This document shows, one piece after another, positions 20,704 to 31,487 of a stretch of DNA of 64,000 nucleotides. This DNA comes from Pyrenochaeta sp. MPI-SDFR-AT-0127. Its lineage: Eukaryota; Ascomycota; Dothideomycetes; Pleosporales; Cucurbitariaceae. The stretch is from contig JAGTJM010000058.1 of the NCBI GenBank assembly GCA_020747015.1, positions 1-64,000 on the forward strand, written 5' to 3'. Under the pieces are notes generated by a model. That model saw only the letters and a program-made list of their open reading frames with translations. It was not told the origin of the DNA and ran no database searches. A program made the position numbers and the translations under genes. Position 1 is the first letter of the stretch, and every line of letters begins with the position of its first letter.

Positions 20704-22605
20704 ATGAGAGACACATCTTGGGATACTCCTTACATCCATGGCAAGGATCAGGAAGGCGACAAGACCCTAGGCGCACATAAGTTCGAATCCACTCTGACTG
20801 TGTTTCTCAACGACCAGAGGGTGGATTTCTCCCCAGAAACATTTTTACATGACGCATGGATGCATGGATTCGATACGCCTTGCACTACATGCAAAGAGCA
20901 TTTCGATCTTGCTACTGAACCTCCTGTACGGCTTCTTGGTCTAGGCCAGCATGTGCGCGTTACCGACCCACTGACACAAGATCTGCCACCTCTTTATGTT
21001 CGAAACTACCACCTCGGGTGCTTGAAGGCAAGCAATATCAGATTTATCCCAGTTTCCCACCCATGGCACTCGTCAGTAGCGGAGGCTTACGCACTCCGCA
21101 CTTTCAACGCGAAAGCAGCACAGACCTGCTACGAAGCTCCACTCCGCACGCTCATGGCTGTACGGCGTCGCTTCGGACCTGACTGCCTTCTCTGGCATGA
21201 CTACATCAGCATACCACAGTGGCAAGACAATTTTCGGGGCACTGTCATTTTGCCGCAGATCTTCAAGATATTCGAGGCTAGTGGCAGCTCAATCCTCCAC
21301 CTTGGACAACAGCCTCCCTCCGAGATTGTCCGCACACCAACACTTGAGATGATCAATCAATACGATGATGGCTTGCAGCACTTCTTCACTGCACATTTGT
21401 TCACCAGACTGTGGCCAATCGTAGAATTTGATCGGGCCGGAGAAGCATATATCATGAGCAACGAATATGACATCTTGGAGCCCAAATTCACAATATTTGT
21501 CAAGGAGATTCTAGATGCCATAACTTTGGGAGACAGAAGATATAATGCTTCAGTACAATGGATTCACGATTTGCCACTTTTTGTCCGAGAGCGACAAAAG
21601 AACAAATGCTTCGGCTATGTTTTTGATATGATCGCGAACCTGGGTTGCCGCTCATTCCGCGACAAATTCATAGGCGCTTCTGAACTTCTCGGAATTCTGG
21701 ATTATCCCAAGGAGCTTCCTGTAGACGCTCAAGACGCGTGTCTGTGGCTCGCGGAGAGACAGATTCAAAGCAATGATCTTAGCGCATTGTTACTCAGGCC
21801 ATCCCAGGAGCCTCTCCATGCAAAGGCTAGCTGGCTCAAAGGCCACCAATCAATTGTACCCAATATGTGGGGCTGGGGTGTAGAAATACAACCACTGAAA
21901 AAGGTGCCTCAAGTACAGCACCATTCAGTGCAATTAGACTTGCAATATGTTGGGAATGTTTCACACAATTTCTCATGGGCTCCGTCTGCGGACCATTCTT
22001 CGAATTCCCCTTCGGACGAATTGCACGACTTACTGTCGTCAAAGGAATCGACAGAAAGGCTCATAGAACGTCTAGAGGCCATGAATCCGCACACTCTCAT
22101 TCGCTCTGACCACATCAACAAGGGTCTGAGAGCTCCGGCTCTTCATTTCCGCATCACGACTTCAAACTTCATATTGAGGACACTTCGTCACATTTTCGAT
22201 CAAGCGTCCCAGGAAAACATTGAAGAGCGACTTACGAATTCATCAAGATTGTACGATGATATTATGTCATTACTTGCCCTCTCGGCTTCCGTACCAGCAC
22301 CTGAACTTGAGCACTTCGGAAGCTTTGGTCTTTTCAAGCTTCGTCAGCAACTCTGCAACTTGTCTGAAAGCCATCTCGTGTCAGTAAGTTGTCCAGACTG
22401 TCTTACTCAGTCCTCATTCCGTGCACAATTATGGCAGCAACCAACAGCGGACACGCGACTCTATCTCATTCCAGGATTAACATACCAGTATACCGCCGTT
22501 GGGGGCATTGGCATATTATTGGAGAAAGGTCACATCATTGGGCGGGCGCGTTTTTGTGCTGCGCCTTGCAACTGTAGTCACGACGTCACAGTGAAAATAA
22601 CTTGA
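20704..22605 (+). CDS. HET-like (heterokaryon-incompatibility-type) protein
   Basis: An intronless frame encodes about 633 residues from the ATG at 20704. The open frame extends upstream only to a GTG. The HET-type core is visible as RFIPVSHPWHSSVAEAYALR (residues of about 113-132) and CLLWHDYISIPQWQDN (of about 161-176). Then comes ILPQIFKIFEASGSSILHL. These correspond to the three conserved HET blocks (an LSYxWG-like, a WIDxxCIxQ-like and an M..IY..A-like block), but with variant residues: SHPWH and DYISIPQW. A CxxC pair occurs near residue 60, and the rest has no recognised domain. HET proteins trigger cell death after fusion of unlike strains. Whether this divergent member does so is unknown. 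Confidence 0.72.
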   Translation: MRDTSWDTPYIHGKDQEGDKTLGAHKFESTLTVFLNDQRVDFSPETFLHDAWMHGFDTPCTTCKEHFDLATEPPVRLLGLGQHVRVTDPLTQDLPPLYVRNYHLGCLKASNIRFIPVSHPWHSSVAEAYALRTFNAKAAQTCYEAPLRTLMAVRRRFGPDCLLWHDYISIPQWQDNFRGTVILPQIFKIFEASGSSILHLGQQPPSEIVRTPTLEMINQYDDGLQHFFTAHLFTRLWPIVEFDRAGEAYIMSNEYDILEPKFTIFVKEILDAITLGDRRYNASVQWIHDLPLFVRERQKNKCFGYVFDMIANLGCRSFRDKFIGASELLGILDYPKELPVDAQDACLWLAERQIQSNDLSALLLRPSQEPLHAKASWLKGHQSIVPNMWGWGVEIQPLKKVPQVQHHSVQLDLQYVGNVSHNFSWAPSADHSSNSPSDELHDLLSSKESTERLIERLEAMNPHTLIRSDHINKGLRAPALHFRITTSNFILRTLRHIFDQASQENIEERLTNSSRLYDDIMSLLALSASVPAPELEHFGSFGLFKLRQQLCNLSESHLVSVSCPDCLTQSSFRAQLWQQPTADTRLYLIPGLTYQYTAVGGIGILLEKGHIIGRARFCAAPCNCSHDVTVKIT

Positions 22606-22685
22606 GGTTGTTGCTCGGTCGTTATGGGGTGGAATTGTCATTTGCGATGGCAGCATCGATGCCTCAGCCGGTGTGGTCTTCACAT

Positions 22686-23630
22686 CTAGCTTGAGCCCAT
22701 CAACCACGGCACTATGTATATTGTTAGCATACCGTCCTGGCAAACATCGAGATACCCACCTAACGATCCCTCGTTTCCCTTGTCCCACGAATCCATCAAT
22801 GCTAGATCTTCATCTGTGATGCATAGCTTCTCTGCTTCTAGGTTTGAAACCAGATGTTGGGGATTCTCTGCCCTCACAATAGGCACATAACCCTTTCGTA
22901 GGCTGTAGCAGAGTAGTATGACCGCTGTTGACGTGTTGTACTTGTTGGCCAATGCTACGAGTCCCTGATCGCTTGCACGGCTATTCCTAGCAATCGCCAG
23001 ATATGCTTGTAGTGGAATGTTCTCGTTCATGCAATAATCCACCAACTTTCGCCGTTGGCACCATGGGTGTAGCTGAGATTTAGAAACATTAGTTATTGGA
23101 ACCGTTAGGTATACAAGGATAATCACCTCTATCTGGTTGACGGTTGGTAGCATTCTAGCGTACTGGTTCATTTTGTGCAGATGCGAAACGTCGAAATTGC
23201 TGACTCCGATGCTCCTTACTTGTCCTTCCTCGACCATCGCCTCCAGCCCTTGCCACGTCGTTCGACATCGATCGACAGCTCCAGAATCAGCGACATCGTC
23301 ACCAGGATGATGTATCAGTATTGTGTCCACGTAGCCTAATCCGAGCCTTGTCAACGAGGCTCCTACCAAGTCCCTCACTTCATCAAAGCTGCTTGGGTTT
23401 CGCTTGAAACCTGTAGAGATCTTGGTCGTGACGTGAACTTGCTCACGAGATACTGAGGATCTTCGGATGGCTTGACCGATAGCTTCTTCATTCATATACA
23501 CCTGGGCAGTATCGATACTGCGGTAGCCTGCCGCCAGCCCACGCTGAACGTACTCGATGCATTGAAAACCATTTACCTTGTCCGTTCCGAGTGTAATACG
23601 GCAATTTCGAGTGATGAGGCCAGAAAGCAT
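22686..23630 (-). CDS. Aldo-keto reductase
   Basis: The ATG at 23628-23630 is the first in frame. A 54-nt in-frame intron (23126-23073, GTGATT to CTCAG) restores the conserved NQIELHPW motif; without it the motif is interrupted. A second intron of 48 nt near the 3' end (GTGGGT, TGCTAAC, ATAG) is possible and does not change the stop. The product is about 280-300 residues. The catalytic tetrad is readable: Asp40 (YRSIDTAQVY), Tyr45, Lys70 (HVTTKI) and His107 (TILIHHPG). SIGVSNF and PIVRAENP are the other family signatures. The N-terminal beta-hairpin seen in most members looks short, so an upstream exon may be missing. An alternative donor for the last intron would read on to 22516 and overlap the 3' end of the convergent HET-like gene. 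Confidence 0.8.
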   Translation of the reverse strand: MLSGLITRNCRITLGTDKVNGFQCIEYVQRGLAAGYRSIDTAQVYMNEEAIGQAIRRSSVSREQVHVTTKISTGFKRNPSSFDEVRDLVGASLTRLGLGYVDTILIHHPGDDVADSGAVDRCRTTWQGLEAMVEEGQVRSIGVSNFDVSHLHKMNQYARMLPTVNQIEVIILVYLTVPITNVSKSQLHPWCQRRKLVDYCMNENIPLQAYLAIARNSRASDQGLVALANKYNTSTAVILLCYSLRKGYVPIVRAENPQHLVSNLEAEKLCITDEDLALMDSWDKGNEGSLGGYLDVCQDGMLTIYIVPWLMGSS

Positions 23631-24065
23631 AGTTCTTGTGCACAAAATAATAGCTCGAACCTCGAGCGTCGGGCAGGGCAAACTGTCGGTCCCCACAAAG
23701 CTCCAACGGAAATAAGGCGACCAAGGATATGTAAGGTGCAGCTGTCATCGGTACCCCGCGCTGGCGCGAATGGAGCACTTACTTGGAGGGGCAATGTTGC
23801 GATCAAAGACTAATAATGTAACGATGAACTGATACATCATAGTCACAAGCCATTTTTGCACTATTGCAATTTTTCAATCAAGACACAGAAAGCCTCGCAG
23901 ATGCAATCTTATGGCGACTCATCTGATGGCAGACAACAAATAAGTGTAGATATGTCTGTTCTAGACATGATGTGTTTCGTCCCAGGACCGCGAGGATGTA
24001 CTCGCATGTAAGAGAAACCACCAAAAATGCAGCTCATTTTTCCACATTCAATGTTACCATATGAC

Positions 24066-26702
24066 CTATCCCAACAGCCTCATTTGTCGCTCCAAGAACA
24101 GCAATTTTGGCCGATCCGCTTCAAGCGTCACATGTTTGTCTACCATGCTAATTTTGAGGTTCATCGGTCCTGCCTGCAATGATCCTTCACCAGAAGAAGG
24201 ATCAATGGTATGTTCATACCACATGTGTAGGCCATATGCCTTGCTCAGTGTCTGAACCATCAATACTTCGATGCAACACCAGGACCGTTCGTAGTATTGA
24301 CTGTCAACAAGACTTATCATGGCATTGCACTGGGCAAGGTTCATTGGAAGCGCGGCAACGCCTGGTCTTTGTTGATCCTGATCCACACAAGCAAAGTCCT
24401 GGCAATACGATTAGTTAACTTCTCAGGGACTGTTGAAAGTACATTTCCTTACGATCCAGATGCACAATTTGGCTCGATCAACTTCCGGATGCAGCTTCAA
24501 AAACTGCTCAATGGCATTGAGCATGCGTTTGTATTGTGTACGATTTTCGTCGTCTGGAGAGAAGGCGGCAACGTGCTGCTGAGTATTCTTGGCAATCCAC
24601 CGGTACGAGAAGAAGAGAATGAATGGGTTGAGCTGATTGGCTTGCCGTTCAGAAAGGCTGCGTGTGTATCCGTCATTTGAACGTGGAAGGTGCTTTACCC
24701 GCACGAAGTCAGCGTAGCGTATGTATTTCAACCCATCAAAAGTTTCTTCGTTTCTCTTGTCATTGGCCAAGGATGACGCATACGTTTGACGAAGCGTATG
24801 TAGTGTTAGACCTTGCTGCATTGGATTGTCCTTTCCACTGAGAAGAACTGGACGCAGCTTGTCCTGAAAGATATCTCTATACCCTTTTCGCAGGTTTGCC
24901 TCGTATATGAGTTGTGCCATTTGACTATCAACGTTGCCGCCTTCTCGTTGTATCTGGTTCCTCAAACCTTGTTCAATGATCTTCGCCGTCTCTTCGTCGC
25001 CATTGTAGACTGCACATTCCAAAGCTGAATAGCCCTGGTCATCTCGAAATTTCAGGTCCGCACCGGCGTTAATCATTTCCATTATGTACTTCCGATGCTC
25101 TCCAGAAATCTCTTTGCATAGTGCGATGATTGGAGAACAACCGGATATCGGGGTGAAATATGTTAGAGCTTCTTCCTTATGGCCGGCGAGAAGCAGGGCT
25201 CGCCCTAGGAATGCTCCAGCAAAACCTACCTTTGTCGCATCCTTCTGTAGGCCTGTAAGTCTAAAATTCTCCCTCGCTACCTTCACAGCTCTGGGGAAAT
25301 CTCCTTTAGCTAGATAGCAAAGGGACAGACGCGAATGGCCGATCGCCTCCAGAACGACATCTCTGATGGCTCGTGCCCGTTCGATGCGTTCGTTGAGCTG
25401 ACTGATCGCGCTTTCCAACAAATCGTAATCCTTGGGGTCACTCTCAAGGTAAAGCTGGTAATTGACCATTCCGACATTTCCTATCGCACGACAGGCGAAC
25501 TTTTTGAGATTTAGTTGCTTCGCACAATTGTACTGGTCTTCGGCGGCTCGCTTCGACTCTTCCAGACGATCCATATGGCGATATACCATAGCCAGCTCTC
25601 CAGCACTGTCTACGCGAGCGCTCGACTGTGGCGTACTGAAAACGATCTTTTCCAAACATTTGCAGGCGTCAGTATAACGGCCCAGCATTCGATACATTTT
25701 GCCAATCGTGCCTGAGGTGACATACTCATACAGGGATTGATGGAGCCATTCACTTGACTGGCAGATATGTTCGGCATTGCGATATAATCGAAGTGCCTCC
25801 TCCCATTCTCCATCTTCTGAATGTTGCTGGCCAGGCAACTGGTGATCCTCCCAGTTCCTGAACTCGGTAATAGCCATAACTATGTCGGTCACGGTGGTGT
25901 CGGAAAGCTCGTCATGACCAATTGGCGTTTCATGAGAGGCCGATCTTAAAGACTGCGCACCGGGAGTACCGGCATGACTTGTATCGTAAAATACAAACTT
26001 CGCATAGAGAGCAGCAGCCTCAACTTCTGTTCTGTGAAGCTCTCCTCCGAGAACGTAGAAGTCTTGCTTGTGTGTGGACAGCTTTGATGTCTCAGCCTCG
26101 TCATCTTCGCTAGGCGGGGTTGAAGTTGGATTGACGGTATACTCTGTGCCTCCACCAGCAAGTGTCCAGCTTGCAGTGAACGGAGTTTGCGTATACATGA
26201 CCGAGTTAGGATCAACTCGTGATTCACCTGGCTTCCAGACATGTAAACCAATCAACTCAAGTATTACATCGTCCTTAATGTGGCTCCACAGAAGGATCGC
26301 GTGCGATCCATCTGTACAACGTGTCATATTCCAAGTCAAAGCTGTGTCTTGGAGTACATCTTTAACAAAACCCCAGATGATATCCATATCTGCCAAGGAC
26401 AAGTGGTCTTTCCCTTCTGTAGATGGCCGCAGGAAAGCCAAAGCGATCGCCGCATTCAATAATTGCTGTTGACCGGACTTCTGGAACTTCACAAAGCTGG
26501 CCGCATCGGGCCACACGTCTTGCCACAGGAATTCTCCATGCTTCTCAACATGGTTTGTGGCTATCTCGATGATGTCGTTCATTTCATCTTCGGGAAGCTT
26601 CAGCGCATGACCGACCGCTCGTATGCTATCCTTGATAATCGTCAAAGATACTCGTTGTGTGGGTGTGCTTGGCGCGACTGGCTCAGCAGAGGTGGTTGCC
26701 AT
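24066..26702 (-). CDS. TPR-ankyrin protein with C-terminal TIR/HET-like domain
   Basis: Two exons, 26702-24453 and 24398-24066, are joined in phase 0 across a 54-nt intron (GTAAGG, TTAACTAAT, CCAG). They give 860 residues. Residues 1 to about 290 match nothing I recognise. About 297-531 read as TPR-like helical repeats (for example EWEEALRLYRNAEHI, GRYTDACKCLEKI and GDFPRAVKVARENF). About 532-580 resemble ankyrin repeat (MINAGADLKFRDDQGYSALE). From 694 the sequence FILFFSYRW, then LCIWIDFACVDQDQQ across the splice, and YYERSWCCIEVLM resemble the strand motifs of TIR-like and HET domains. I see no NACHT or NB-ARC ATPase. The architecture suggests a sensor with repeats and a C-terminal effector; this is inference. 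The gene lies within an accessory region with HET-like and F-box genes. Confidence 0.75.
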
Positions 26703-27850
26703 GATTTCGTTTCGAAAGACGTTCGAGCCTGGTGGTCAGGTCGAGTCTTTGAGTTGCTGAGATCATGGATGAAGGACTGCTGCAGTTCGTATTCCACCTC
26801 GAACAGGCAGCAGGCAAGGCTGCGGGTCTAGGTTCAACGAATAAGCGGCAGGGAGCGGACAGATGCACGACCGCGTCACCAACTGTGAGGCGCTGCTGCA
26901 TGCCTGCCAATCGAACAACTCTGGGTTGCAAGGCAGACTTATTTCCAATGAAACACTGTTCGAGGATGAAATAGTGTTGCGGTCTAATTATGGTGTAGTT
27001 TTTTTTATTTTCGGAATGTTCTGCAAGCAGCATAGTGATAACATGGAAGCCACAATAGTTATAGACACAAAGATCATGGCATATTATCGCAAAGAAATGC
27101 TGGACAATTAGCCGTAACCGCTAGCAAAAAGGGAATGTATACTGATACATCGCAAAAAAGAAAAAACATACAATAGCGGGGATTCGCTAGTGGTCACCCA
27201 CCTAACTACTAATCCGCCGGTATCTTGCTTAAATAGGGCTGAGCGAACGGGAAGCCTTGTTGTCTCTTGCTCTGCCGTCACCAGTACCGCTAAATCCACA
27301 GTTTTCGGCTTCGTGTATTCTGTAAACGGGCATTTATCCGCCTATAGTTGCTGCTAATTATGCTACATTCGGCGCAGCACCTAGAGCAAGACGGCTGCGA
27401 ATCGGCTGCTGGGCTTGCTGTTGCCAATATAGTATTGGATTCAGGGAGAGGGCATCGTTCTCGCGGAGCGTCTCGGTTGTCGTCGCCAGATCTCATACTC
27501 GTTATCCAGATTCTCCTCAACCTGCTCTCATCGTTGCCCCGAAAAAGGCGGATCACATCTCCACTGCCCTTTCTTCACACCAGCAGTATTGCGCGAGGAA
27601 ACGAACTTGCCTATAAGGTATATTATATCATCTTAAAGGTCTAAATTTTGATATGCTTTACTTCGAGTTTGCGTGCAGCACGCGAATCCAAGCATCAGGC
27701 GCACGGGCACGTAACCCCTTTGCTCCTAGAATAATGTAAGAGCTAAGCCTAATTTGCGCAAGCGTGTGACGTGCGTCCCTGTCTTCATTGCCAGCCTTTT
27801 GATTTAGTCAAGTTCCTAATTACACCCTAATATGCAAATTGAGCGAAATC
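26703..27850. other. Intergenic region with 5S relic
   Basis: This 1.15-kb region separates two divergent starts. Apart from the 5S-like relic (27166-27262) only short frames without support occur. Confidence 0.5.
27166..27262 (-). pseudogene. 5S rRNA relic (3' part conserved)
   Basis: On the minus strand this stretch reads like the 3' two thirds of fungal 5S rRNA. It has CCCGTTCGCTC, CCGGCGGATTAGTAGTTAGG, TGGGTGACCACTAGCGAATC and CCCGCTATTGTATGT, followed by a T-rich run (TTTTTTCTTTTTT) as expected for RNA polymerase III termination. The 5' third (beyond 27262) no longer matches the expected ACATACGACC start. Filamentous ascomycetes carry dispersed 5S genes and pseudogenes, so a truncated relic fits. 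The assignment rests on remembered 5S consensus. Confidence 0.7.
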
Positions 27851-28858
27851 ATGTTACCCGACAATTGGAGAGAACTGAGCTACCGTCAGCTCAATCTGGA
27901 CGACCACACCCTGGACAAAAACCTTCCAGAGTATGCAACGCCGCTCCAACGCAAGCCGGCTAAGAGGAATGCTGGCGTTCTCGAGACACTCTCCCTCGAA
28001 CTTCTGCAATTGATCCTAGCCCAACTGGATCTCAGATCTGTACTGAACGTCCGGTATGTTAACAGGCGATGTGCTGATCTCGTCGATTCGCTACCGGAGC
28101 TTCGAACTATCGCACGTTATGGCCAGAACGCGCTCCGTGGATCACTTGCTATCAATACTGCAGCGACCATCTCCGTGGAAAAGTTACATCAGCAGCTATT
28201 CAAGAAATCATGCGAGAATTGCGGAGACTTTGCCCCATACCTTTACCTCATCACCTGCGCGCGAGTTTGCTTTCTCTGCTTGTCGAACGCCGATCAGTAC
28301 TGTCCCCTCGGAATTGATCTTATCAAGCGCAAATACGGTCTCAACTACAACGTAATCCAATCATTGCCTCAAATGAGGTGCTTACCTGGGGTTTACTCAC
28401 CTGGTGGATGCAAAATACCCAGAGCATTAGCTTTATATGATGCTCGGTCTGCTCTACAAGCTGCGGTCACCTACCACGGCTCTAGTGACAATGCCAAAAC
28501 CTACATCGAGAACAGCCATGCCGAATCCATGGCTTTACATCATCGAAAAACTCAGGAAGCTACTGAACCCAGTTCGAGATCGTCTCGCTTACGAAAGCCT
28601 GCAAGCCTATTCCCATACGATCGCAAATCCTCAAACCCACGCCGTTTTGTGGCCGTCATCGAGCTTCCGGTCATCAACAAGACTTCCAAGGCTGTAGATT
28701 GGGGTTTCTATTGTAAAGCTTGTCGAAACGCCAATGAGTGGCCACGCCACTGGCGAGTGAGATATGACGAGGAAACCTTTGAACAGCACATCTTAGCCTG
28801 TGGAAGCATAGAGCATGAGATACATCAGGCGCCCTTGAGTCTTAGTGGCACGACATGA
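27851..28858 (+). CDS. F-box protein with Cys-rich zinc-ribbon-like segment
   Basis: An intronless frame encodes 335 residues from the ATG at 27851; the upstream frame opens with TTG. The F-box is at residues of about 42-85 (VLETLSLELLQLILAQLDLRSVLNVRYVNR). It is followed by a paired-cysteine segment with Cys121, Cys124, Cys140 and Cys143 (CENCGDF and CARVCFLCL), and by further Cys near the C-terminus (YCKACRNANEW). The F-box would bind Skp1 in an SCF ubiquitin ligase. The Cys pairs could hold zinc and form part of the substrate-binding region. This organisation is common in fungal F-box families; the target is unknown. Confidence 0.8.
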   Translation: MLPDNWRELSYRQLNLDDHTLDKNLPEYATPLQRKPAKRNAGVLETLSLELLQLILAQLDLRSVLNVRYVNRRCADLVDSLPELRTIARYGQNALRGSLAINTAATISVEKLHQQLFKKSCENCGDFAPYLYLITCARVCFLCLSNADQYCPLGIDLIKRKYGLNYNVIQSLPQMRCLPGVYSPGGCKIPRALALYDARSALQAAVTYHGSSDNAKTYIENSHAESMALHHRKTQEATEPSSRSSRLRKPASLFPYDRKSSNPRRFVAVIELPVINKTSKAVDWGFYCKACRNANEWPRHWRVRYDEETFEQHILACGSIEHEIHQAPLSLSGTT

Positions 28859-29991
28859 TGGCGTACCTGTGAAATTGTCTATTTTACATGTATAGGCTTT
28901 GCCCAAGGATGCAAGATTGTACTGTACTCTGGCAATAACATGGTAATTTGTAGCGGTATTGCTCACTACTGCCATATATGATGCGTTCATTGCTCCAATG
29001 CTCTCTCTCAACGCCCAGCAAGCATACGAGCCCATCTCCGATGGCAACCATTCAACAACTTTTGTAATTGGCAGGAGCCACAGTGCGCACCGTGGTTAAC
29101 GACGCATCTCATCCTTGCCCGGTTTGACCATGTGAGTAAAACACATGTGCAACGAATGTGGTAGATGTTCCTTCGGAGTGGGTTGGCACCGAACGTTGGT
29201 CCCGGCTCTGGCATCACACTGCTTGAACTCCTCGTTTTTAATGCAGCCGCAGGTGTATGCGCGGACAAGTATTTTGCACATGGTGGTGATATACTGATTG
29301 ATAAGTCAATGAGGGTAATTCTTATGGTTTCGAGGCCAATATTCCTTTACGTTTTGAATGAAAGTGGTAAGGGAAGCGGGCAAAGATTGGTTTGCTTAGA
29401 GTCTAGACACATTAGTATGGGCTCTAGAATGAGAGGGTAAAGCACTTGCATGGAAAAGCTTGAAATGGAATGCAGTTGGCTCTGAATGCTTCCTAATTAC
29501 AAGATGTTTGACGTCTTAATATACCGTCCTTACTTCGTTGACGACACCGCAGCGCGCGCATAGTGAAGTCTACTAGGAGCTCAGCAGGCGCTTAGTAGGA
29601 CTAACAAGGGCAGATGAAACCATGAAGATAACGATGAAACAGCTTTATTAATACAACTCGGTTCGGTATCCACTTTTGTAGCATTCTCCACCTATGGTGT
29701 TGGAACTGCCCCACGGCGGTAGCATTTAGCGCGTAAGCGCCATGGTTCCAAAGTACCAGCAGCGCCAAGGTCCCGACTGAGCATCACGCAGCCTCGTCCA
29801 CTCATTTTTGACGCTCATCTTTGTGATATTTATTAAGCGCCCAAGTTACGTGTGAAGAAGCCGGAAGCTACTAGATTACGTTAGTGGATGTGGTCCGTGC
29901 AAAATGCATTCTAGTGACTACCAACATCGTTGAAATCGATAGTATTTCCGCCGCATACCCTGGCGCCATCCAACCTTCATCAACAACAATT
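28859..29991. other. Intergenic region
   Basis: This stretch of about 1.1 kb contains no supported gene. The plus-strand frame at 29165-29440 and the minus-strand frames at 28793-29281 have no recognisable features. Confidence 0.5.
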
Positions 29992-30816
29992 ATGAAAAAA
30001 GTTCACGCGATCAAACTTCTTCAGGCCAGTACTGATCCTGATGACATAAGCGAGTTTCGTCTTCTCGTAGACCACCAGCACATCAAATATGTCACAGTCG
30101 ACCCTTACATCTTCGATGATATGGACCTGATTTTCGAGCCCACCTTAATCAAAATCCTGCGTCCTCTTCTACCAGCTGGAGATTGGAACCATGCCCGGAT
30201 TTTCCAGGCAACTTCTTCAGAAAAATCGTCTAGTGGAAATGCCGAAGTACAAGTTGAGACATCAACACAAGTGCAACCCGGGATCCTTGGGATATGGCAT
30301 TCACTTGCAATCGACTATCTCGAATTAGAAGTTGGCAGCCATCTTCGTAGCAACGTGTGCGAGGCTACATGCTCGAAGATCCCTGGCCAATTCGTTGTCA
30401 AGTTTGCCAGATTTCATTACGAGATCGCACGACTAGAACGCGAGACAACCGCATACAAATGGATCGACGGGCACAATATTGGACCGAAATTTCTAGGCCA
30501 TTTAACTGAACATGGACGAGTGATTGGATTCGCCATGAGCAAGATTGAAGAAGCTCGACATGCGACACTGGACGATCTAGATATCTGTCGACAAGCTTTG
30601 CGCAGGCTGCATACACTTGGAATCAAGCATGGGGATACGAATAAACATAACTTTCTCATACACCCACATGGTGTCACGATGATCGATTTGGATTTCGCGG
30701 AGCAGAATGCTACGGAAGCAGAGCTAAATGAAGAGCTCTATGGGTTAGAGCAGCAGTTGGCAGATACCTCAGGGAAAGGTGGCGTTATTGAGCTTATCGA
30801 TGGCACGGATTGCTAA
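29992..30816 (+). CDS. Small protein-kinase-fold protein (fungal APH/kinase-like family)
   Basis: The frame opens far upstream with GTG; the first in-frame ATG is at 29992, giving 274 residues. An upstream exon cannot be excluded. The C-terminal half has kinase-fold landmarks. Lys137 (FVVKFARF) is the ATP-binding lysine and Glu150 (ARLERETTAY) a partner glutamate. A catalytic loop HGDTNKHNFLI has His213, Asp215 and Asn220, and DLD at 232-234 replaces DFG. The short length and the HGD loop resemble fungal proteins often mislabelled 'alpha-galactosidase A' and the aminoglycoside-phosphotransferase-like kinases. The N-terminal 130 residues are unrecognised. The key residues are intact, so activity is possible. 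The substrate is unknown. Confidence 0.65.
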   Translation: MKKVHAIKLLQASTDPDDISEFRLLVDHQHIKYVTVDPYIFDDMDLIFEPTLIKILRPLLPAGDWNHARIFQATSSEKSSSGNAEVQVETSTQVQPGILGIWHSLAIDYLELEVGSHLRSNVCEATCSKIPGQFVVKFARFHYEIARLERETTAYKWIDGHNIGPKFLGHLTEHGRVIGFAMSKIEEARHATLDDLDICRQALRRLHTLGIKHGDTNKHNFLIHPHGVTMIDLDFAEQNATEAELNEELYGLEQQLADTSGKGGVIELIDGTDC

Positions 30817-31487
30817 GACAGTCTAGGACGTCTGGCGAACCCCAGCTTGACGCGACACGCAACCATATTGATACAATAATGTAACGCAATAAAACTCATG
30901 TACCGATAATAATAACGAGCGATTGGCAGATGTTATTTGAACTAAACATGGCCTTGCATTAATGACGTAGCGCTTCCACGAAGACAACATTCTCCTTAGG
31001 CAAAAGGAAGCTGTGTGCATTTCTCTACTTTCTGCCTTTCCCCTTGATGGCAATGCCAAATTTCATTGTGCGGTTTAAGTTCCACATAGCGTCTGGATCG
31101 ACAACAAAGCCACTCCCTATGCATCCCCAGAACCGCCAATCTCCTCTTCGAGTCCTTCATAGATAGTGGATTAGATGGGAGAACTTATTCTTAAGATCCT
31201 ATGGTCGCATGTATTAGTTAGTGCTGAAGTTTTATAATATATTCTCAAAAAGCTCAAACCCCTGTCGCTGGCTCCGCCAATCGCTCCACTGTTCGGCCGC
31301 CTTGGCTTTGCAATTTGCGGCGAGCTCGGGAAAGGAGACCATCTTATATCATCCGTGCCCTCCGCCGCTCCTTTGATGCCAACGTCAGCAACCTTCTGCG
31401 ACGAGAGCTCTTTTCTTCTTTGCTTGCCCTACTATATCTTGTAATACTGGCACTCTGGGGACCGTGGGCAGTTGCTTAGCTCCCACC
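30817..31487. other. Intergenic region and ceramide synthase promoter
   Basis: This 671-bp stretch holds the 3' flank of the kinase-fold gene and the promoter of the ceramide synthase gene. I see no additional gene. Confidence 0.5.
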
